From positions 62,001 through 126,000 of the forward strand of contig NZ_SOCH01000003.1 in assembly GCF_004365165.1 (NCBI RefSeq): 64,000 bases of DNA, read 5' to 3'. Within the stretch, counting starts at the first letter, position 1; every line of letters starts with the position of its first letter. The notes under the pieces were generated by a model. The model was not told the origin of the DNA and made no database searches. It saw nothing but the letters and a program-made list of their open reading frames with translations. This DNA comes from Metamycoplasma hyosynoviae. Lineage in GTDB: Bacteria; Bacillota_I; Bacilli_A; Mycoplasmatales; Metamycoplasmataceae. Made by a program: the position numbers and the translations under genes. Positions 20,001 to 32,630 of this stretch are shown here, piece after piece.

Positions 20001-23000
20001 TAATACATCAATAACTGATGTGCTTGCAAAAATATTAAAACAAAAATTTGGCTCACTTCCATTTATGGGATATGTATCTGAGCAGCAAATTTCTGTTTTA
20101 ATGCGTAATTTCTTAACACTTTGTGTTAATTTAGATGACAAGCAACATTTTTTAAAAAGAATCATTCTTACTGTTGCTGATATTCTTCTAGATAAAACAC
20201 CTTCTTCAGAAAGTGTATATAAGAGATTGTATGAAGCACTTAAAACAGAATTATTTGGTACTAAAGAAAAGGTTAAGTCTATAATTAAGGACTTGTTAAG
20301 TGAACCAATAATGCAAGGCGGAAAGACTTGAATTATTAAATACTTGAAAGGTTTAAATAATGCAGAAATAATAGCATTATTGAATGATGGAAGCATTGAA
20401 AAATTACTTAAAAAGTTATACGATAGCGAAAATATTATTGATTTATCAGCAGAAACAATATTTACAATATTTTCTTCTTTAACTTTTGAAGATATTTCAA
20501 GCCTTGATAAAACAAGAATAATTAAAAAAATAATTGGTGAGGGTTCTACTTTCTATAACAGCATTCCTGACAAAGTTGTTGAATTAATTAAGAAATTAAT
20601 TAAAGAAACTGATAATCAAAAGATTATAGCTGCATTTGTAAAAAGTTATTTAGAAACCAAATTCCCTAAATTAAAAGGTAAAATTACATCTGAAAACTTT
20701 GAAAAATTCATTAAAAAGATTATTGAATTTGTAGTTGAAACCGAAGATAAACATTCTGCTTTGAAAAATGGAATTAAATGAGCGTTGAGATATTTTGAAA
20801 CTAATATCTCATCATTTGATGTTTCAAAATTCATAAAAGATTTTGCTGCTAAAACCACTACAAAACTTTTATCAATGTTAAAAGGTAATGAAGATGAATT
20901 TATCAACAAAATTTTTGAAACTTTAAAAGAAGTTTTAAACTTACAAGATACAACTCAACAAAACTTTTTAACCAAATTCATCTGAGATCTTATTCCGGCT
21001 GGTATTAAATCAAATGTTTCTAAATTTATTGACGAAGATAAATTCACACATTTATTTAATCAATTTATTGAAAGTAATAAAGCAAAAGAATTGCTAACTT
21101 CTTTACTAAAAGCAATGATTAAAAATGTTGAAGGTAAAATGACTTCAATTAAATCATTTGATGACTTTATTAAGGTAGTATTTTCAGATCCTGAAGCTTA
21201 TAATGAAACTATTAAATTAATTTCTAATAATTTAGCAGAAATATTAAACAAATCTTCTATAAAAGGAATATTGAAATCAGTACTTAAAAACTTATTACCT
21301 TCAGGTGTAAATGATGATAGTACAGTAGGTGATATAGTAGATAACTTTATTCCAAACTCTTTAAAGAAATTAGAAGAACAGTTTAAATTATTTGAAGATA
21401 TATCAAAAGCAATTATTTCTTCTATATCTACAAACGGCTTTGATTTAGAAAAAATCAAACTTGTTGTATTTGATAAATTAATTTCAAAAATTAAGAATAA
21501 TGAACAAGAATTTGTAAATAAATTCTTCAATGTTATTAAAGAAGTATTTGGAGTTACAGTATCTCAACAATCTACTTTCTTAGATGAATTTATTTGAAAA
21601 TTAGTTCCTTCTGAAATTAAAAGTAAATTAGGTTCAGATTTCACTCAGGAAAAACTTAGATATTTTATTAATGAATTTGTTTCAAGTGACAAAATTAAAG
21701 AAATATTTGCAAAAACATTAAAAGCAATAGTTCAAAATGTTGATGGCAAATTTGCAACCATTAAAACATTTGATGAATTTATTAAACAAGCATTTTCAAA
21801 TGCTAGTGCTTTTGATGAAGTAATTACGTTAATTTCAAATAATATTGATGCTATTATTAAAAAACCATCAGTTGTAGGTTTGTTAAAATCTGTAATCAAA
21901 GGTTTTGCTTCATCACGAATTAAAATAGATGATGCCGATATAGACAAATTAATTTCTAATATAATTCCTGAACTTGCTAAAAAAGCTAATACTGAATTTA
22001 AATTAGTTGAAGATATTTTGAAAGTAGCTATTACTTCGCTTGGAATTAATGGATTTAATATTACAAAATTGCAAGAAACTGTATTTGCTAAATTTAAAGA
22101 AAAATTAGATTCATTAATGGATCTAAAAACACTAGTTAAATTTATTAATAATAATGTTGCATTATTTAAACAACCAGAAAATCTCAATATAATTAAGAGC
22201 ATTTTAAAAGCAAATGCTGATTCATTAGTTAAAAAGCTTCCACAAAGTGTTTCAAATTACATTTCAGAATCAGAATTAATTAATGTTCTTAAATCAATAT
22301 TTGATAATGAAAAGATATATGAAACAATATTTGATATTATTGACAAAATTGATAAAGATACAACTACTTACAATAATCTTTTAATTACAAATCCATTAGA
22401 AATTTTATACAAATTTGTTGATAAAGAAAAACAATACATTAAAGATAAAATCAAACTAATTGGTAAAGATTTTGTATCTAATGCTACAAATCAAGATGTT
22501 TTAGTTAGATTAATTAAAGCTAACTTTAAAGAATATACAAAAATTGAGTTATCAAATGAACATGATGCATTTTTCAAAAAACTAATTCAAAATATGTTTG
22601 ATATTTTGAATGATATTAAAGTTAAAAATACTCCTATTTTAGATTATATGTTTGACATTGTTTTAGATAATATTAGAGAACCTCAAAAAATATCTCAAAA
22701 ATTATTAGATCCTACATTTATCCAAGAATTATATTCGGTTCAATTTTTAGTAAGTATACTAAATCAACAACAAATTAAAACTTCAGCTGATCAAATAGTT
22801 AAATTGTTTGATGAAATTTTTAGAGAATTCCAAAAAGATGATGAAAAAATTGAAACTTTCTTAAATAAATTTAAGATAGTTGAATTAATTAACAAAGATC
22901 CAGCGACTCAATCAATTACAAAAGACTTTATTAAAAATACTATTAAAAACGAGAAGTTATTTCCATTTATTAAAGCAATATTACTATCAATTTTTACAAA

Positions 23001-24378
23001 TTCAGATAAACTTCAAACCGCAAAAAGATGAATTGAAGTTATAAGAGTAGTTTTTGAAAATGACACAAATGAATTGAAAAATACATTTGTAGAATTTGTA
23101 AAAGCAATGTTAAATGATCCGAATGCTTCTCTTGCTAAACAAATTGATGTTGTTCTAACGAAATCTTGAAAAGATAATCCTTCACTATATAGAAGAAATG
23201 TAATTGATGACAATCAACATACAATTGAAAAATTTGTAGACACATTTTTTAAAGCTTCAATAAAAGAAAATAATTTATTTACTATCATAATTAATAATGT
23301 ATTTGATAAATTGAAAACAGTAAATGTTAAAGCAAAAGACCAAATGAAAGAAATCAAGAATAAGATTATTCTTGGTGCAATTAAGTTTGTAACAAAAACT
23401 GGAAATGATAAAGCAATTCACTTACCTACTTTAGTTGGAAGTTATAAAGATAATATTGTTACTTTATTTGAACATATAGATTCAGCAGCATTCACTAATA
23501 TGATAAACTATGTATTTGATGCAACAATATTTAATTTAGATGCTGGTGTATATTCATTCTTATTTGGTGGTAGATTTAAAGCAGAAGCTACAACATATTT
23601 ACAAGAAATTAAAAATAATGTAAAAGGCGAAAGATTAATACTTCCTTCTGCTATTAGAGCACGTAGAAGCATTCCGCCACGTGGTCAAGAAGCATATGAA
23701 GAAGTTGAAGATATCAAAATTGATTTACAAATAGGTACAGGTCTTGAATTATTAAGTCTTATATCAGCTGATAAATTAATAGGTTCAATATTTATCCCAT
23801 CAGTAGATCAATTCTTAAATAGTGTATCTACAAAGAAATATTCTTCAGTTGATGAACTAAATAAAATAGTTAAAAAATTGCCAGGATATCGTGCAACTTC
23901 AAGAGTTTATACAGCACTGTCTGTAATGTTATGTTCAAATATGTCAGCTGATGAATTCTGAATGCCTAAACCAAGTTTTTGAGATTTTGTAAAATGAGGA
24001 CAATATACATTAGGTGCTTATCCAGAAAATTATATTTCAAAAGGTGTTCAATTTGCTTATAAGAAAGTTTTAGAAAAAGACAACTTAAAATCTAAAATTA
24101 AAAGTCTATATAACGGAAGCAATAATCATAAATTCATTGGTTTAACAAGCAGTATAAGTTATGATGATCACTATTTTGCAGGTTATGCCGAAGGTAAAAA
24201 TTCACGTGATGATAATTTTAGAAAATGAACTGATTGGTCAGATGATTCAATTACTGCATATATAGTAAATTACAATAAAACAGAAAGTAAACATCATAAA
24301 AAAAATAACATAGTATTAATTGCAAAAATGCTTCAATATGGTTATCTATACAAAGATATGGATAAAGACAATAAATAA
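17017..24378 (+). CDS. Giant SGNH/GDSL-hydrolase lipoprotein, 2453 aa
   Basis: One frame of 7362 bases, split into many pieces if TGA is read as stop. The signal peptide ends in LLTMSCSC, giving a lipid-anchored Cys at about residue 32. Residues 40-115 resemble the mycoplasma lipoprotein type-17 domain. A Pro/Gly linker follows. Then comes the SGNH fold: block I ALGDSITAGF (Ser, about residue 170), block III TLGANDFF (Asn, about 285) and block V LHPTTSGY (His, about 440), so Ser, Gly, Asn and His are all present. It should hydrolyse esters (lipids or acylated sugars) outside the cell. The remaining 1900 residues are helical and repeated. The gene is third in the poly-T operon and is followed by a terminator. 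Known GDSL lipases are far shorter. Confidence 0.85.
20818..22056 (+). repeat. Two tandem ~206-aa repeats within the giant lipoprotein
   Basis: Unit A (20818-21441) and unit B (21442-22056) align through KFIWDLIPAGIKS / EFIWKLVPSEIKS, KNVEGK / QNVDGK, FDDFIK / FDEFIK and LISNN / LISNN, each unit ending in INGF or TNGF. A more diverged relative appears upstream near 19500. Similarity is clear at protein level, weaker in DNA, so the duplication is old. Confidence 0.75.
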
Positions 24379-24400
24379 CTTTCTATAAAGAATAATTTTA

Positions 24401-24434
24401 AAAAGTACAACGCTGCACAAGGTTGTGCTTTTTT
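24401..24434 (+). terminator. Terminator of the first surface operon
   Basis: GTACAAC (24405-24411) pairs with GTTGTGC (24422-24428), followed by six T. Confidence 0.7.
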
Positions 24435-24436
24435 GT

Positions 24437-24467
24437 ATAAAAAAATCAACTGTGGAAAGTTGATTTT
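24437..24467 (-). terminator. Terminator of the glyS-dnaG-rpoD operon
   Basis: AAAATCAAC (24442-24450) and GTTGATTTT (24459-24467) form a perfect 9-bp stem. Read on the minus strand it is followed by a T-run. Confidence 0.65.
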
Positions 24468-24505
24468 GGTTTGCAATAAAGAGATTATTTAAGTGTTGAG
24501 CTGAA

Positions 24506-26050
24506 TTAATCTAAGTCGTAAGCTTCATTTAAGAAATAAGCCTTTAATTTCTTTCTTTTTTGAGGATGTTTTAACTTACGTAAGATTTTAGTTTCCATTT
24601 GTCTAATTTTTTCTTTGGTTTTATTCATTTCTTTAGCAAGTTCATCTAAACTATGAGGTTTATATAAATTACCATTAGGATCTTTTCCGATACCATATCT
24701 TTTACGGATTAAGATTCTATCTTCAGGATCAAGTGTATCTTCGATCATTTCATTTACTATAGCATTCAATTCTTCATTTGAAGCATAGTCGGTTGGACGC
24801 ATAACACTTTCATCTTTAACAAAATCTGAAAAGCTTGAATTTTCTTCTTTACCAATGTTTTTATCTAGACTAATAGGATCAATGTTGATTTTTCTAATGT
24901 ATCTTACTTTTTCGGCGGTAAAATCATTTCCATATCTTTTAGCTATTTCTTCATCAGAAGGAGCATAACCGTGTTCTTGTTGTAATTCTCTTTCGATTTT
25001 TAGAATCTTATTGATAGTTTCTACCATATGAACTGGAATTCTAATAGTTCTAGCTTGGTCGGCAACAGCGCGTGTGATAGCTTGACGAATTCATCAAGTA
25101 GCATAAGTTGAGAATTTGAAACCTTTTTTATAGTCATATTTACTTACAGCTTTCATAATTCCCGCATTACCTTCGCTAATTAAGTCGATAAAGCTTAGAC
25201 CTCTGTTTTTATATCTTTTAGCATTATTAATTACTAAACGTAAGTTTCTTTTTACAAGCATATCTCTTGCTCTTTTGAACTTGTAGTAATTATTAGCTTT
25301 TTGTGCTTCATCCATTTTAATAGCTAGTTCACGTTCTTCTTTAGGAGTGAGCAGTTTTCCATATTTACCAATTCAACGCATATATCATTTAACAATGTCA
25401 TTGGTTTCGGTTAATTTATTTGAAAGTTCATTATCTTTTAAAGAAAGTTGATTGTCATCTAATTTAATTTCGAATGTATCATATTCTTTAAGTAGATCTT
25501 CTGCATCAAATTCATCGGTTTCTTCGAATTGATTTACATACTTACGGCTATATTCATCATCTTCTTTAACTTCTTCATCAATGTCAATGTCATCACTAGT
25601 TTGACGGTATGAACTATCATCAAATTCTTCATCAATATTAATTTCTTTATCTAGTTCTTCATCATCTTCAATTTCTTTTAATTTTGTTTCATCAAATTCT
25701 TCTTCAGAATCACTTTCATCAACGTCATCTTCATCTTCTTCTTTTTTCATACTATCAAAAAAGTCAGTTTCTTCAACATCAGCTGCATCAGTGAAGTCAA
25801 TATCCATTGTTAACATTTTTGAAGTTAAAAGTGCATCATATAATTTTTCCATATCATCATCTGATAATTCAAAATTATTTTTTTCTAGAATATGAAATAC
25901 ATCATCTTGTGAAAGTGTAGCTAGTTTTTTAGTTTTAAAATGTTTTTGAATAGTATTTAATGCTTCATCATATGAATTATTTACAATTACGACTTGTTTT
26001 TTTTGTTCTTTTTTAATTTCGTTTTCTTGAGTTTTCTTAGTTCTTGGCAT
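24506..26050 (-). CDS. rpoD: RNA polymerase primary sigma factor
   Basis: 514 aa. The N-terminal 220 residues are very acidic. Region 2 is complete: [43 protein letters not shown], where TGA codons give the conserved Trp pair. Region 4.2 ends the protein ([19 protein letters not shown]). It is the housekeeping sigma factor for the TATAAT-type promoters seen across the window. ATG lies inside the end of dnaG (14-base overlap), in the classic dnaG-rpoD arrangement. Confidence 0.97.
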
Positions 26051-27950
26051 TTGTATCCTCTTTTGTCAGCTTTATTAATTCTTTAGGTGAAGAATTAGGT
26101 TCACTAATCATATTTTTTACTATTTTATCGAATTCAGGTTTAGTTAATACAGTGTCTATATTTTTAATTTCATCTAATATATTTAAATATATTGTTTTAC
26201 TTACGGTATCTATTTGGTCATCATCTTTAATTATTTGATCAAGTGGTTTTTGCTTTTTTTGACTTTCAACGGCATAACATATTAATTCTTTTCGACGTTG
26301 ATTTTCGCCTTCGCATTTGAAATTAATAAATTCATCTATTTTTAAATCTTCTAAATAACTTGGATCAGATAATATATACTTAATTATTGCTAGCATGTCA
26401 TATCCTCGTCCCATCAAAGGCTTATTTTTTCATTTAGAAAGATTTTTTTTCTTTTGGTTGTTTTGTCTTAGTTTTTCAACTATAGTATTATCATCAACTA
26501 AATTATTGTAAGGATCATATTGCGGTTGAAAATTTGTTGTATTCGGTGGATTTGGTACTGTGTTTCAAGTAGAATTTATTTGATTTGGATGTGAGAAATG
26601 TGTGTTTTTTTGTTTTACGATTGTTGAAAAGTTTTTGATTGAAGGAAAGTTTGGTTTTTTGTATTTGGATTCTAATTCTTCATAGATTTCTTTTGCAATT
26701 AATTTGTTTTCAATAATTTTATTTTTGAATATGAGGTAGATATTATCATCCATATAATATGCATATTCAAACATTTCTTTTCAATTTTGGATATTTTTTT
26801 CGCTTGAAGAAGTTTTAATTTGTTCTTTATTACAATAAATGTTAATTAAATATTGAGATAAATCAATTTTAGCATCAACTATTTTTGCGAGTGTTTTACC
26901 TTCGTCTTCTTTATAAACTTCATCAGCATCTTTTTGGAAGGTGTTTTGGATAATACTTACTTTTAAATTTAACTCTTTTGCATAATATAAAATAATTGCA
27001 AGGTTTTTCTTTAAAGCTTCATTTCCAGCTTTATCATTATCAAAAAAGATATTAATACATAAATCTCTTAATAAACTTAAATGGTTATAAGACAGATAAG
27101 TTCCCATCAAACCAATTGTGTTTTTATGTCCTATGCGGTGTAAGGCAATTACATCAAATTGACCTTCTACTAAATAAATATCTTTACTGTCACGAGTATG
27201 TGAAATTGCATTATAGTAATTAAATAAAACATCGCTTTTTTTGAAAATTTGTGTTTCGTAGCTATTTAAATACTTTGTTTCAGAAGTGCCAATGATGTCG
27301 CGTCCTGAAAAAGCTACAACATTACCATATTTATTTTTGATTGGAAACATCAAACGATTATTAAAAAAGTTCTTTTTAATAATGTTTTGACTTATTACAG
27401 AAGAAGTTGCAATATAAAAATCTTCATGTCCTTTTTGTTGCAAGTATTCAAAAATACTTTCATCTTCGGGAGCAAAACCTATTTCAAAATCTTTGATTAA
27501 ATCTTTGGTTAATTTTCTTTTTTCTAAAAAGTTTTTTAAATCTAAAGAAGTATTTTTGTTTAATCTTTGTTGGAAATAAATAGAAGCATCAGCCATAACA
27601 TCTATTAGTTTTAATTGTTCTTCTGAAAAAGAATTTTCACTGCTATACTTTGAAGCATAATCACTAATATCAATGTTTGCTTTCTCAGCAATGATTTTTA
27701 AAGCTTCAATTGAACTTATATTTTTATAAAGTTCAATGAACTTTATGGCATTGCCACTTTTACCACAGCCAAAGCATTTAAAGATTTGCTTTTCAGGACT
27801 TACAATAAAAGAAGGTGTTTTTTCACCATGAAAAGGACAACAAGCACGGAAATTTCGACCATATTTAGAAATTTGTATGTGTTCAGATATAACTGAAACA
27901 ATGTCGCTTTTCTCTATTACTAAATTTCAAATATCATTATTATTGCTCAT
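26037..27950 (-). CDS. dnaG: DNA primase
   Basis: 637 aa from ATG 27948-27950 to TAA 26037-26039, in three pieces under the standard code. The N-terminal CHC2 zinc finger is CCPFHGEKTPSF with KCFGCGKSG. The Toprim domain has YLVEGQFDVIALHR and FFDNDKAGNEA, with the catalytic Glu and Asp-x-Asp. The C-terminal helicase-binding part is diverged and Lys/Gln-rich. It makes RNA primers for replication with DnaB. It is flanked by glyS upstream (12-base gap) and rpoD downstream. Confidence 0.95.
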
Positions 27951-27962
27951 TTATACCTATTT

Positions 27963-29333
27963 CTATTTGTTGCTATTTTGTAGATATTTGAAAATTTCAG
28001 AGACTTTGATGCGATCTTGTTTCATATTGTCTCTATTTCTGATTGTTACAGTTTCATTTTCAAGTGTGTCAAAATCAATTGTTATAGCATAAGGAGTTCC
28101 AATTGCATCTTGTCTTCTGTATCTTTTTCCAATTGATCCAGTTTCATCAAATGTTAGACGGATGTTTGTTTCTTTGATTAATTTATCATAAATTTCTTTA
28201 GCTTTATCATTTAACTTTTTAACAAGTGGTAAAACTGCAAGTTGAATTGGTGCTATTTTATAATTTAAGTGTAACACTATTCTAGAATCATCTTTTTCGA
28301 GTTTTTCTTCATCATAAGCTTCGATTAATAAAGCAAGAAGTAATCTATCAAGACCAATAGAAGGTTCTATTACATAAGGAATTATTTTAGATCCATCTAC
28401 TTCCAAATATTCAAGTGATTGGCCTGAGTGTTTCATATGTTGGCTTAAATCATAATTTCCACGATTAGCTATTCCAAGAAGTTCTCCTCAACCAAAAGGG
28501 AATAAATATTCAATATCACTTGTTCCTTTTGAATAATGGCTTAATTCTTCTTTTTCGTGTTCTCTTATTCTAATGTTTTTTTTGTTTAAACCTAAAGCGT
28601 TAACGAAGTTAAAACATTTTTGAATTCAATATTTGTAGAATTTATCACTTTCTTTTTCATAGCAAAAAAATTCAAGTTCCATTTGTTCGAATTCTCTAGT
28701 TCTAAAAATAAAATCACGAGGAGTTATTTCATTACGAAAACTTTTTCCAATTTGACCAATACCGAATGGAAGTTTTGCTCTTGTTGTACGTTGTACATTT
28801 TTGAAATTAATAAAAATACCCTGGGCAGTTTCAGGACGTAAATAAGTTAAATTAGTTTCATCTTCAATTACACCCAATGTAGTTTTAAACATTAAATTAA
28901 AAGGTTTAATTTTGTCTCACTCACAATTAGAACCATCATAGTTTTTAACTTTTTCTTTAATGATAGTTTCCATTTGAATGGGTGTTAGTTGTTCTACATT
29001 TAGATCAGGAAACAAATCTTTTAGTAAATGATCTGCTCTATATCTTTTATGATTAATTTTATTTTCAATTAATGAATCTAAAAAATTTTCTGTGTGCCCA
29101 CTAGCTTTTCAAACACTTGGATTCATTATGATTTTAGTATCTACTAAATAGTTTTGTTCTTTTCTGATAAATTCTTCTTTTCAGATATTTTTTATTTCAT
29201 TTAATATGTTGATAGCAAGCGGACCATAATCTCAAGTGTTTACTAATCCACCATAAATTTCAGAGTTTTGATATACAAAACCACTAACTTTTAAATGATT
29301 AATTATTTCCTGAATGTTTTTATTGTTTTTCAC
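27963..29333 (-). CDS. glyS: Glycyl-tRNA synthetase (class II, single chain)
   Basis: 456 aa with GTG start (29331-29333) directly behind GGAGGTGCA. Class II motifs: VWKASGH, motif 2 [12 protein letters not shown] with [21 protein letters not shown], motif 3 [13 protein letters not shown]. Length and motifs match the eukaryote-like alpha2 GlyRS used by mollicutes. It charges tRNA-Gly. It is first gene of the glyS-dnaG-rpoD operon. There is no T-box leader upstream. Confidence 0.95.
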
Positions 29334-29376
29334 TTGCACCTCCAACAATTACCATAATATGTAAAATAATTAAAAA

Positions 29377-29382
29377 ATTATA
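29377..29382 (-). promoter_or_regulatory. -10 box of the glyS operon
   Basis: TATAAT on the minus strand, 43 bases before the GTG start. No clear -35 is seen. Confidence 0.5.
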
Positions 29383-29429
29383 CTATATTTTCGAAAAATA
29401 AATAAATTTATGATATAAGAATGCAAATA

Positions 29430-29477
29430 AAATCCAAGCATTTGTCATTAATATTGTTTAATGTTTAGCCTGGATTT
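29430..29477 (-). terminator. Terminator of the LRR surface operon
   Basis: AAATCCAAGC (29430-29439) and GCCTGGATTT (29468-29477) form a 10-bp stem with one G-U pair and a long loop, followed on the minus strand by an A/T tract. Confidence 0.55.
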
Positions 29478-29502
29478 TGCAAAATTAAGATTTTAGAAAA
29501 TT

Positions 29503-32500
29503 TTATCTAGGATTTGAACCATTGTAATTTCAAATTATTTTGCCGCTTGCAGTTGGGTTTGATTCACTTCAACCAGCAAATCAAGTGTTTGATCAACTAT
29601 TTGGTTTTGATGAAACACCTCTTACATAAATTTTAAGTTCTGAAGTATCTAGAATAATTTTAGTTCCAATTTCAATAGATGAACAATGGCTTGGAAGAAT
29701 AAGCATTTTTATAGAATGAGTGAAGAATGGATCATTTAAAAATGCTGCGCCATTAATTTTTTTAAGTTTAGATAAATTGGTTAAATCAAATTTTTCAGTT
29801 TTAGTATTTCCTAATGCATAATTTGAAATATTTTCTATATTAGCCAATTTCTTTATTTCATTTGAAAAATTAAAATTAGATAATCCAAAAAACGCTGAGT
29901 CACCTATAAACTTTAGTTTTGTAGGTAAATTTATAGATTCTATATTTTTTGAATAAATAAACGCATTAGCTAACACTTCTTCAAGTCCATCAGGTAATTT
30001 TACAATTTTTAGACTATTAGAAGTTATGAAAGATTGAGGGATTATTTTTAAATTAACAGCATTTTCTAAATCAATTTCTTCAATATTTTCAGTTTTATCT
30101 AGTAAATAAGATGGTAGTTTTTCTAATTTAGAACTATTATCAACACTTAATTTTTTAATATTTAAATTATGCAAAGCAAGTGCGGCGATTTCTTTAATAT
30201 CATTTACAATTTTCAACTCTTGAATGTTGTTGGTGTTATTTTTATTAAATATTTTAATTAGTTTTTCACCGTTTTGTGAAGTTAATAATTCTAAATTACT
30301 ATTTGTAGTTAGTTTTAATTTTTTTTCAGTAATAGAAGATTCTTTAAGTGTGATGTTGATATTTTCTTTATATTTATCAATCAGTCCATCTATAGTTTCT
30401 ATATTGTCATAAAATGCTAGTTTCGATATATTAGGACATCCGATCATTCCATTAGTAATTTTTTTAATGGTTTTAGGAAGAATAATTTCTTCAACTCTTA
30501 AATAGTTTAAAAAAGTATTTTCTAATTCTTCAATACCTTTGGAAAAAGTTATTGTATGTAACTTTGATGTGTATGAATCATTTACAAATAAATATGAGGC
30601 TTTTTTGACCGCATATCCATCAATATGTGATGGTACGGTGACGTCTTTGTAGTCAGAGTCCAAGAATTTATTTAAAGATGCAACTTGATGCCCGTTGTAT
30701 GAATATGTCGTATATTTTCATTCTTCTAGAAGATTATTTACTTTGAAATTTTCTATTGTAATTATTTTCGTGTTTGAAGATAAACTTTTATTTTTTTGTT
30801 TTATTGTAAATTCGATTTTAATTTTATCTTTATCTATTTGTTTGACTAAGTGGGTGTTAAATTCACATTTATCTGATAATTGTGATTTTGTAAGTTTATT
30901 TCAACCAATATCATCTCACATATCGTAGGCGAATGTAGAACTTGCACTAGGCATAGTAATAGAAACGTTTTCAATTAGTTGATTTAATTTTTCAATCGGA
31001 AGAGAGAAACCTTTAATATCAAAAAAATGTTGTGAACTTTTAATATTTTGTTTGCCCCCAATTTCTCTAATAGAAAAGTGAACTCTTACAGTTTCTAAGT
31101 CAACTGGTTGTGAAATATTGACATCATTTAGATTAAATTCGTATTTTGTATCATTAAATGTTTCTTTTTTGATTTCATTGAAAGTTTTAATATCTTTAGC
31201 GAATTTGTTTTCTTTATCTTCGACATTTAAAACTATTGTTTTAGCATAATCATCAAGTTCGGATTCGACTAAATAATTTTTAAAACCTGAAACTAAATAG
31301 TTTTTTTCTTCCGTTTTAAAACCTGTTTTAGTGTTTAAAAGTTTAAATGTTACTAATAAATTAGTTCTTTTAGAACTATCTTCTTCATTCTCTTGTTTAT
31401 AAGTTAAATCAAATATCGCTAAATCTCTATTGTTATCAAGTGTTACTAAATTATTTGTTAGTAGATCTTTATTAATTTCATTTGCGAACGTTAAATCCTT
31501 ACTTGTGTAATTAAAATTAATTTTATTTAAAACTTCATTAGCAATTTTTTTGTAATCATAAAAACCTGCTATTTCAATTTCACGAAGATTTGAAGATTCT
31601 TTTGTGTTTTTATCTGTAATTTTAACTTTTGCTTTAACTTTTTGCTCGTTTTCAAGTTTTTCAAAACTTTCAAATTCCAAACTGTAGTTTGAATTTGATA
31701 AAGTTGTACCTTCAATAATTCCTTCTTTAATAGCATCTTGAAGATAAGTTTTTTCGGCATCTCTATATTTAATATCTAAACTATTTAAATAATGAGTTAA
31801 TTGTGTTGAAGGTATAGCAAAGTCTTTGAATTTAATCGAAAGTTTATCAGATATGAATTTTTCATCATCTATTGATTTAACTTTTAATTGATAAGAAAAT
31901 GTGGCTTCGGCTTCATTATCGTTAGTTTCAACATTAACATTGACAATTTCGTATTGTAAAGCGTCATCATTATCCTGTTTTAAATAAATGTTAAAGTGTT
32001 TAAATTTACCACTTTCATCTTTAGCGGCAATTGCTGAAGCTAAGTGTTGTTCGCGGTTAAAATTGATGAATTCGATTTTGACTTTATCATTGACTCTATC
32101 AATTTCATTTTCACTAATTTTACCTAATTCATTAAGTTCAACTTTTTCTTTTGGAGGTTTTATATCTCTAAATTCAAAAATTTTATAGTTTGATTGTGCT
32201 TTTGTAATTTTATTACGAATAGCAAACTTAGTACGGAAGGTAGTATAAGGTTTATCTTTATCAAGCGGTTGCTTGTTAACTTCGCCATCAACTTCTTCAA
32301 CCACAAGTTCATAAAGTTTTGTATCTAAATTAGATGAAACAAAATTAGCAATGGTTTTAATATCATCTTTTGTCTTAGTTTCTTTATCTTTTACATCAAT
32401 TTTGATTGATTGTAAAACTTTATCAAGAAAAGATACTTTTCTTTGGCTTGAAAAAACCGTAGTAATTGAGGCTACCGATGATAATGCCGCAATAGCTGCA

Positions 32501-32616
32501 CCAGCAGTAGATCATACTATAACCTTAGTTTTAGGGTTTTGACTTTTAACTTTATCTTGATTTTGCTGAGGCAATTGTTCTTGTGTGTTTAAATTTTTCT
32601 GTTCTTGCTCTTTCAT
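29503..32616 (-). CDS. Surface protein with type-17 repeats and BspA-like leucine-rich repeats, 1037 aa
   Basis: ATG 32614-32616 behind AAGGAAAC. Residues 1-30 are cytosolic and Gln-rich, residues 32-56 a membrane anchor without lipobox. Residues about 60-650 contain four to five units of about 100 residues, each closing in xGF, as in the mycoplasma lipoprotein type-17 domain. Residues about 690-990 carry BspA/TpLRR repeats (ESINLPTKLKFIGDSAF, KIIPQSF, KINGAAF). A Trp/Ser/Asn-rich end follows. BspA-like repeats usually bind host proteins or cells. It is second gene of the operon behind the 23-T promoter. Lack of a Cys anchor contrasts with the lipoproteins at 14-24 kb. Confidence 0.8.
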
Positions 32617-32630
32617 TTAGTTTCCTTAAA

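Noticed and set aside
24506-29333. Apparent breaks in rpoD, dnaG and glyS that look like frameshifts or pseudogenes
   Set aside because: All breaks are TGA codons at places of conserved Trp; the frame stays the same. Same for pgk, metK, lon, pepF, asnA and the phage genes.
29334-29420. T-box or other riboswitch before glyS
   Set aside because: Only 40 AT-rich bases lie between the -10 box and the start, without structure.
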